Assembly (NCBI RefSeq): GCF_000023585.1
Contig: NC_012914.1
Span: forward strand, 3,316,001-3,380,000
Source: Paenibacillus sp. JDR-2
Lineage (GTDB): Bacteria; Bacillota; Bacilli; Paenibacillales; Paenibacillaceae
DNA: 64,000 nucleotides
Direction: 5' to 3'
How positions within the stretch are numbered: the first letter of the stretch is position 1; each line of letters begins with the position of its first letter. A program made the position numbers and the translations under genes. Below the pieces are notes generated by a model. The model saw only the letters and a list, made by a program, of their open reading frames with translations, searched no databases and had not been told where the DNA came from. Positions 59,177 through 64,000 of the stretch are shown in pieces.

Positions 59177-60709
59177 ATGACCATGCGATATCACAAAGAT
59201 CTGCCGCAGTTTCCCGAGTCTTATTGGACTGCATCCCAGCAAGAAAAGGGGAAATTTCCGAAGCTAGAGCAGGACACGGAAGCCGATGTTGTTGTAGTAG
59301 GCGGAGGAATCTCCGGTATAACAACAGCGTATCTGTTGAGTCAGGAGGGCCTTCGAGTCGTACTGCTGGAAGCGGGAGAGATTCTGAACGGAACTACGGC
59401 TCACACGACCGCAAAAATCACGGCACAGCATGATCTGATCTTTGATGAGCTTCTGCGCTCGGAAGGCAAGGAAAAAGCTTCGCTGTATTACCAAGCCGCG
59501 AAAGACGCCATGAATTTCATTCACGAAACGATCGGCAAGCATCAAATAGAATGCGGTTATACGGAGCAGGACGCTTATGTTTACACCCATCATGTCGACT
59601 ATATCGTCAAAGTGGAAAATGAAGCAAAAGCCTATCAAGAGCTCGGCATTCCCGGTGCTTATCTGGACAAAATTCCGCTTAACCTCCCGCTCTTTGGAGC
59701 TGTCCGGATGGATGGTCAAGCGCAGTTTCATCCGCTCAACTATTTACTGAAGTTGGTTCAGGAATTCCTGAAGCAGGGGGGTACAATCTACGAGCATACA
59801 ACTGCCGTAGACGTGGAGTATGCAGATACGCCAAAAGTTATGACTAGCGACGGAAATCGCATTAGCTGTAAATATGTTGTTTCCTGTACCCATTTTCCGT
59901 TTTACGACGGCCTAGGCTTTTATTTTGCGAGAATGCATGCGGATCGATCCTATGTACTTGGCTTACAAGTGGAAGACGAGTATCCGGGCGGCATGTATCT
60001 GAGTGCCGAGGATCCGAAGCGCTCCGTACGTTATACCCCGCTCGATGACGGGAATAAGCTGATTATTCTAGGTGGACAGAGCCATAAGACGGGCCAAGGG
60101 ATCTGCACGATCAATCATTACGACGAGCTGCGGAAATTTGCGGAGAATCAGTTCAAAATCAAGGAAATCTCCTACAGATGGTCGGCGCAAGATCTTGTTA
60201 CGGGAGATAAAATACCGTTTATCGGCCGGATTACGGCAGCTCATCCCGACGTGTTTATCGCAACGGGCTTCCGCAAATGGGGGATGACGAACGGAACCGC
60301 GGCTGCGCTCATTATCCGGGATCTTATTCTGGAGAGGGATAATCCGTATGCGAAGCTGTTTACGCCTTCCCGTTCCGTGTCATGGAAAACAGTTGGCAAG
60401 CTTATCTCGGATAACGCGGACGTTGCGAAGCATCTGATTGGCGGCAAGCTGGAGTATGTCAAGAAACGTCCCGAGCAGCTTGAGAAGGACGAAGGCAGCG
60501 TTATTCAAATTCACGGACGCCGGGCCGGGGGGTACCGCGATAAGGAGGGGCAGCTCTTTCTCGTCGATACGACCTGCACCCATATGGGCTGCGAGGTGGA
60601 ATGGAATAACGGGGAACGGACCTGGGATTGCCCTTGCCATGGCTCACGCTTCTCGATTACCGGCGAAGTAATCGAAGGACCAGCTGAAAAGCCTCTAGTA
60701 CGCTTATGA
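59177..60709 (+). CDS. FAD-dependent oxidoreductase with C-terminal Rieske domain (YhfW-like), 510 aa
   Basis: Two-domain redox enzyme. N-terminal DAO/FAD domain with VVVVGGGISGITTAYL (residues 38-53), GTTAHTTAKITAQHD near residue 75, and the C-terminal FAD block FIATGFRKWGMTNGTAA. Residues from about 425 form a Rieske [2Fe-2S] domain with CTHMGC and CPCHGSRF, providing the two Cys and two His ligands. B. subtilis YhfW has the same architecture. GAGAGGGG precedes the ATG. No signal peptide; cytoplasmic. Electron donor and substrate unknown. Confidence 0.88.
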   Translation: MTMRYHKDLPQFPESYWTASQQEKGKFPKLEQDTEADVVVVGGGISGITTAYLLSQEGLRVVLLEAGEILNGTTAHTTAKITAQHDLIFDELLRSEGKEKASLYYQAAKDAMNFIHETIGKHQIECGYTEQDAYVYTHHVDYIVKVENEAKAYQELGIPGAYLDKIPLNLPLFGAVRMDGQAQFHPLNYLLKLVQEFLKQGGTIYEHTTAVDVEYADTPKVMTSDGNRISCKYVVSCTHFPFYDGLGFYFARMHADRSYVLGLQVEDEYPGGMYLSAEDPKRSVRYTPLDDGNKLIILGGQSHKTGQGICTINHYDELRKFAENQFKIKEISYRWSAQDLVTGDKIPFIGRITAAHPDVFIATGFRKWGMTNGTAAALIIRDLILERDNPYAKLFTPSRSVSWKTVGKLISDNADVAKHLIGGKLEYVKKRPEQLEKDEGSVIQIHGRRAGGYRDKEGQLFLVDTTCTHMGCEVEWNNGERTWDCPCHGSRFSITGEVIEGPAEKPLVRL

Positions 60710-60717
60710 AATAAACG

Positions 60718-60760
60718 AAAACCAGCGCATTCCTTGTCAAAGGGATAAGGCTGGTTTTTT
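60718..60760 (+). terminator. Terminator of the Rieske oxidoreductase gene
   Basis: AAAACCAGC / GCTGGTTTT with a 23-nt loop holding a small inner stem, then TTTTTT. Confidence 0.8.
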
Positions 60761-60768
60761 CGTGTTGT

Positions 60769-61383
60769 CTATTTATCCGCGATAAAAGTAGCGCAGAGGT
60801 GCTCAAGGATCACTTCCGGCGTATAACCGCGTACCTCCCGCTGGAATAGATAGGATTCGCTGCTAACGCCATTCAGTAACATATCGGCACGGAATACGCT
60901 GTTTGGTTCAGACTTTCCGGAAGCGGCAAGCATCTCGTCGAACAGCTGAACGAGGATCTCGTGCAGCTCGTGGTAGAGAGGGCCTTTCGTTCGGGTGCTT
61001 GGCCGGTTGGTGGAGGAGGAATCCTCTACGCCGCGCAGCAGCTGGGATTTTTTTTCCCGGAACCGGATAAACAAGCCAAGAATTCCTTTCAGTCTGGAGC
61101 TTGGAGAGTCAGTATGGTTATCTTCCAAATAAGCGTAAATATCCTCAAACAGAATGACGAGATTGTCTTTCATGAGGTCCAGGCATAGTTCGCTTTTATT
61201 GCGGTAACGGCGGTATAAGGTACCCGGTCCGATCTGGGCTTCAGCCGCTATCTGATTCATGCTGACCTGTTCCACGCCATGCTGTTCGAACAATTGGAGT
61301 GCGGCGTTCAGTATACGCTGACGGTTCTCGGCAGCATCCCGGCGTTCGGGCTTTGGCGGAGTTGTTATTGATTCTTCCTTCAT
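60769..61383 (-). CDS. TetR family transcriptional regulator, 204 aa
   Basis: N-terminal HTH (RILNAALQLFEQHGVEQVSMNQIAAEAQIGPGTLYRRYRNK), residues 22-62, followed by a helical ligand domain. GGGAGTGAT precedes the ATG at 61383. Divergent from an isochorismatase-fold/MFS operon; two palindromes in between fit its operators, one of them inside the operon promoter. Typical drug-responsive repressor. Confidence 0.88.
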   Translation of the reverse strand: MKEESITTPPKPERRDAAENRQRILNAALQLFEQHGVEQVSMNQIAAEAQIGPGTLYRRYRNKSELCLDLMKDNLVILFEDIYAYLEDNHTDSPSSRLKGILGLFIRFREKKSQLLRGVEDSSSTNRPSTRTKGPLYHELHEILVQLFDEMLAASGKSEPNSVFRADMLLNGVSSESYLFQREVRGYTPEVILEHLCATFIADK

Positions 61384-61427
61384 GACTGGATCACTCCCTA
61401 TCTATAAAAACATGATTTGAGGCTTGG

Positions 61428-61474
61428 TTGACAAACGGAGAGTTCTCCGTTTAATATCAAGAGGAGAGTTCTCC
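61428..61474 (+). promoter_or_regulatory. Promoter with two TetR-type palindromes
   Basis: TTGACA (61428-61433), 17 bp, TTAATA (61451-61456). AAACGGAGAGTTCTCCGTTT (61433-61452) is a perfect 9-bp-arm palindrome sitting between -35 and -10. A second copy with shorter arms (GGAGAGTTCTCC, 61463-61474) is centred 26 bp downstream. Confidence 0.8.
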
Positions 61475-61513
61475 GCTTAATATTAACATAACCGTAAGGA
61501 GTGTGTACAACCG

Positions 61514-62080
61514 ATGTTGAACACGAAACGAAGCGCATTCGTAATCATGGACTTGCAGAACGGAATCGTATCCCGGTTTGCAGATAACAACGAGGTTATT
61601 CAACCTTTTCAGAAGGCTTTAGAGGCTGCACGGAAGCACGGGATCCCGGTAATTTTTGTCCGTGTTGGCTTTAATGAAGGATATCCGGAAGTAAGTCCCC
61701 GCAACAAATCGTTTTCGGTGGTTGCGCAGCATGGCGGCATGACTATCCATGACGAAGCGACGCAGATCCACGAATCGGTGAAGCCTCTGCCAGGCGAGCC
61801 GGTAGTTACGAAATTCCGGATCAGCGCTTTTGCCGGCAGCAATCTGGAGGTTATTCTTCGCGCGAAGCAGGTCGAGAATCTTATCTTATGCGGCATTTCC
61901 ACAAGCGGGGTTGTATTGTCTACTGTGCGCGAGGCGGCGGATAAGGATTATGCCATTACCGTATTGAAGGATGCTTGTCTGGATGCGGATCCCGAAGTGC
62001 ACCGCGTCCTTACCGAGAAGGTGTTCCCGCGTCAGGCGGACGTGAGAACGGTGGATGACTGGATTGAAACCTTAGCTTAG
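61514..62080 (+). CDS. Isochorismatase-fold protein lacking the catalytic cysteine, 188 aa
   Basis: Alpha/beta hydrolase of the isochorismatase/nicotinamidase superfamily. The first Asp (VIMDLQNG) and Lys (VTKFRISAF) are kept. The nucleophile segment, normally G-x-x-T-x-x-C-V, reads GISTSGVV, so the Cys is Val. Catalysis by the usual thioester route is not possible; isochorismatase-like or a non-Cys mechanism remains. ATG 61514 after a TAAGGAGTG-like site. First gene of the TetR-controlled operon, followed 47 bp later by an efflux pump. Confidence 0.82.
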   Translation: MLNTKRSAFVIMDLQNGIVSRFADNNEVIQPFQKALEAARKHGIPVIFVRVGFNEGYPEVSPRNKSFSVVAQHGGMTIHDEATQIHESVKPLPGEPVVTKFRISAFAGSNLEVILRAKQVENLILCGISTSGVVLSTVREAADKDYAITVLKDACLDADPEVHRVLTEKVFPRQADVRTVDDWIETLA

Positions 62081-62127
62081 AGCATCCAAAGCATCCAGAA
62101 GCAACAGAATGAAGGAGGATGACAGGT

Positions 62128-63333
62128 ATGCCGATATGGAAAAGAAACCTGTTCGTCTGTTGGTTTGGCGTATTCGTCGCAAGCATCGGCATGAGCCAGA
62201 TCGCCCCGGTATTGCCTTTGTACATTAATCATCTGGGCGTCTCCGATACCCGAATGGTAGAGCAGTATTCCGGTTTAGCGTTTGGGATTACCTTTATACT
62301 GTCGGCTGTGTTTTCTCCGATATGGGGAATCGCGGCGGACAAATACGGGCGGAAGCCGATGCTGCTCCGGGCCAGTCTGGGCATGGCAATCGTCATTTTC
62401 AGCATGGGCTTCGCCCAGAATGTATATGAGCTGATTGGCCTTCGCCTGTTGCAGGGGATCATTACGGGATACGCCTCCGCTTGCACGGCGCTTATCGCAA
62501 CGCAGACCGAGAAAGCCCACGCCGGTTGGGCGCTCGGAACCTTGTCTACGGCGGGAATTGCGGGTTCTTTGCTAGGTCCGTCGATCGGCGGTTTTATTGA
62601 ATTGCATTTCGGTATGAGGAATGTGTTCTTTATTACCGGAGTGCTTTTACTGTTCGCTTTTATTACAACCTTGCTATTTGTGAAAGAGGATTTCACCCGC
62701 GTAGATAAAAAGGCGCAGAAAATGAAGGAAGTCTGGAGCAGTATCCCCGAGAAGAACCTGACAATCACTTTGTTTGTGACGTATTTTGCCTTAACCCTTG
62801 CTATGTATTCCATTGAGCCTGTCTTGACGGTGTATGTCACAAGCTTAACGAGCAGTACCGAGCATGTTGCCTTGCTTGCGGGGTTTATATTCTCCTCCTC
62901 CGGACTGGCTAACATGATCGCCGCGCCAAGGCTCGGCAGACTATCGGATCAGATTGGCGCACATAAGGTGATGCTTATCGCTTTGATTGTTGCGGGGCTG
63001 TTGTTTATTCCTCAGGCATTGGTTCATCAGCCTTGGGAGCTTATGGTGCTTCGATTCTTGCTTGGGTTGGCGGCAGGGGGGCTTAATCCGTCTGTTAATA
63101 TTCTGATTAAAAAAATTACGCCGGATGCTCTCACGGGAAGAGTGTTTGGTTTTACGATGTCGGCGGGTTACCTCGGCATCTTTATCGGTTCGATTTTTGG
63201 CGGGCAAATATCGGCTTGGTTCGGCATACGGGCGGTCTTTTTAACAACGGGAGCTATCCTTCTGCTGAACGCTTTGTGGGTCTACACGAAAGCGTATAAG
63301 AAGCTTAATCTCAAAGCGGCTGAAAGCCGTTAA
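62128..63333 (+). CDS. MFS multidrug efflux transporter (DHA1, MdtG-like), 401 aa
   Basis: Twelve-span proton antiporter. Motif A reads GIAADKYGRKPMLLRA in loop 2-3, and span 5 holds GIAGSLLGPSIGGF (motif C). ATG 62128 with AAGGAGGATGAC; an upstream start at 62119 is less likely. Co-transcribed with the isochorismatase-fold gene and repressed by the TetR regulator. A hairpin at its stop codon ends the unit. Confidence 0.87.
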   Translation: MPIWKRNLFVCWFGVFVASIGMSQIAPVLPLYINHLGVSDTRMVEQYSGLAFGITFILSAVFSPIWGIAADKYGRKPMLLRASLGMAIVIFSMGFAQNVYELIGLRLLQGIITGYASACTALIATQTEKAHAGWALGTLSTAGIAGSLLGPSIGGFIELHFGMRNVFFITGVLLLFAFITTLLFVKEDFTRVDKKAQKMKEVWSSIPEKNLTITLFVTYFALTLAMYSIEPVLTVYVTSLTSSTEHVALLAGFIFSSSGLANMIAAPRLGRLSDQIGAHKVMLIALIVAGLLFIPQALVHQPWELMVLRFLLGLAAGGLNPSVNILIKKITPDALTGRVFGFTMSAGYLGIFIGSIFGGQISAWFGIRAVFLTTGAILLLNALWVYTKAYKKLNLKAAESR

Positions 63334-63340
63334 TTTTTTT
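63317..63340 (+). terminator. Terminator of the MFS/isochorismatase operon
   Basis: CGGCT (63317-63321) and AGCCG (63325-63329) with a 3-nt loop, overlapping the stop codon and followed by T7. Confidence 0.65.
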
Positions 63341-63384
63341 GCGAAAATGGGTTTACCTTGGATTCGTTTTTTGTTATTATAACT

Positions 63385-63690
63385 GCAATATGAAATGCAA
63401 CGACGAGACGAGTAGGTAAATCAATTCTTATCCAGAGAGCTCCGGTACGCTGAAAAGGAGTAAAGAGTTGTTTATTGAAGAAAGACTCTGAGCAGCGCAT
63501 CGGAACCGGTCTGGCCGGGGATGGTGTGACAGGAGCTCCTGTTATAGAGCTAGAGTATAAGCATTCGATTGCAATGCCGTACTTGAAGAGGCTGATATGG
63601 CGACATATCCGCGAATTTAGGGTGGTACCACGGGTATTCAAATCTCGTCCCTGAGACTACGGTCTTGGGGGTGGGATTTTTTTGTTTTCG
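63385..63690 (+). ncRNA. T-box riboswitch leader upstream of asd
   Basis: Canonical T-box AGGGTGGTACCACGG at 63619-63633. Stem I has the AG-bulge AGAGAG (63434-63439) and the loop-E AGTA on its 5' side. The 3' strand of the specifier loop is around 63475-63490 (TTGAAGAAAGACTC). CTCGTCCCTGAGAC pairs with GTCTTGGGGGTGGGAT and T7 forms the terminator. The specifier codon is not certain: AAG (Lys), ACT (Thr) and GAA can each be placed. asd function suits Lys or Thr control. tRNA charging controls read-through. Confidence 0.88.
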
Positions 63691-63773
63691 CAGCAAGCAA
63701 AGGGATTTATACCGCATACATGTAAGGTATAAGGACGGCATACAAAATCAGACTGAGAGGATTTGAAGTACAA

Positions 63774-64000
63774 ATGACACAAAAACTTAAAGTTGGTATC
63801 GTTGGTGGAACAGGCATGGTTGGCCAGCGCTTCGTACAATTGCTGGATCAGCATCCTTGGTTTGAAGTAACGGCTATTGCCGCAAGCGCAGGCTCGGCAG
63901 GCAAAACGTATGTTGAATCTGTTCAGAACAGATGGAAGCTTGACACTCCAATCCCTGAAGCGGTTAAAAATATCGTGGTGCAGGACGCTTCGAAGGTCGA
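63774..64000 (+). CDS. asd: Aspartate-semialdehyde dehydrogenase (partial)
   Basis: NADPH-dependent reductive dephosphorylation of aspartyl phosphate to aspartate semialdehyde, the branch point to Lys, Met and Thr. Only 75 residues are in the window. VGIVGGTGMVGQRFVQLL is the Rossmann start, and HPWFEVTAIAASAGSAGKTY is typical of the archaeal/yeast-like Asd class. A purine-rich GAGAGGATT precedes the ATG. The gene is controlled by the T-box upstream and runs off the right edge. Confidence 0.9.
   Translation, partial: MTQKLKVGIVGGTGMVGQRFVQLLDQHPWFEVTAIAASAGSAGKTYVESVQNRWKLDTPIPEAVKNIVVQDASKV

Overview
The window looks like a chromosomal segment from an endospore-forming Bacillales bacterium of Paenibacillus/Cohnella type. 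The reasons are a GerA-type germinant receptor cluster, a YpeB homologue, Firmicutes-style leader RNAs (lysine riboswitch, T-box, ribosome-protection attenuator), strong AGGAGG-like ribosome sites, and many sugar or oligosaccharide ABC transporters and MFS pumps. The genus is inferred from gene content; no 16S rRNA is present. I see no tRNA, rRNA or CRISPR array.

Layout. 1-2.2 kb: end of a sugar ABC transporter operon (partial permease; binding protein broken by a one-base deletion). 2.5-3.2 kb: small two-gene unit behind a LexA-like box. 3.3-6.3 kb: tandem P-loop ATPase, YpeB and a small membrane protein. 6.3-9 kb: MarR regulator with a perfect palindromic operator, then an ABC-F ribosome-protection gene behind an attenuator leader. 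9-13.5 kb: small membrane and DUF genes, a serine beta-lactamase-like protein and a methyltransferase. 13.6-15.8 kb: MFS pump divergent from a LysR regulator. 16-23.4 kb: LacI-controlled operon with a complete ABC importer, a PHP phosphoesterase and a glycerophosphodiesterase. 23.4-32.6 kb: ilvBN, two membrane-protein units and an intervening germination cluster whose B subunit is inverted. 32.7-34.5 kb: lysine riboswitch and lysP. 34.6-43 kb: two overlapping genes for giant DUF11-repeat proteins. 43.1-44.7 kb: IS1182-like insertion sequence sitting in a terminator hairpin. 44.7-46 kb: MFS pump. 46-52.9 kb: AraC regulator and a hexuronate operon (oxidoreductase, uxaC, uxaB, uxaA). 53-55.3 kb: small protein, CynX-type MFS and GntR regulator. 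55.4-56.9 kb: ECF41 sigma factor with its carboxymuconolactone-decarboxylase partner. 57.0-57.6 kb: nine-copy 62-bp tandem repeat. 57.9-63.3 kb: MFS pump, Rieske/FAD oxidoreductase, and a TetR-controlled isochorismatase-fold/MFS operon. 63.4-64 kb: T-box leader and the start of asd.

The most notable signal is a promoter architecture found three times, upstream of ilvBN, of a 70-aa/303-aa gene pair and of a TDT/SLAC1-type channel. Each copy has TATCGT, 13 bp, ACGATA abutting a TTGAT(C/G) -35, a 17-bp spacer ending in TTTCA, and a TANAAT -10. This implies an unrecognised common regulon. Other points of interest are the IS target duplication that copies a whole terminator, the alternating A/B repeat of the giant DUF11 protein with a likely ATT start and a domain split over an ATGA overlap, an ECF41-type promoter in front of the carboxymuconolactone decarboxylase, the ABC-F attenuator, the 62-bp repeat array, and a LexA-like box before a small frame-broken operon.
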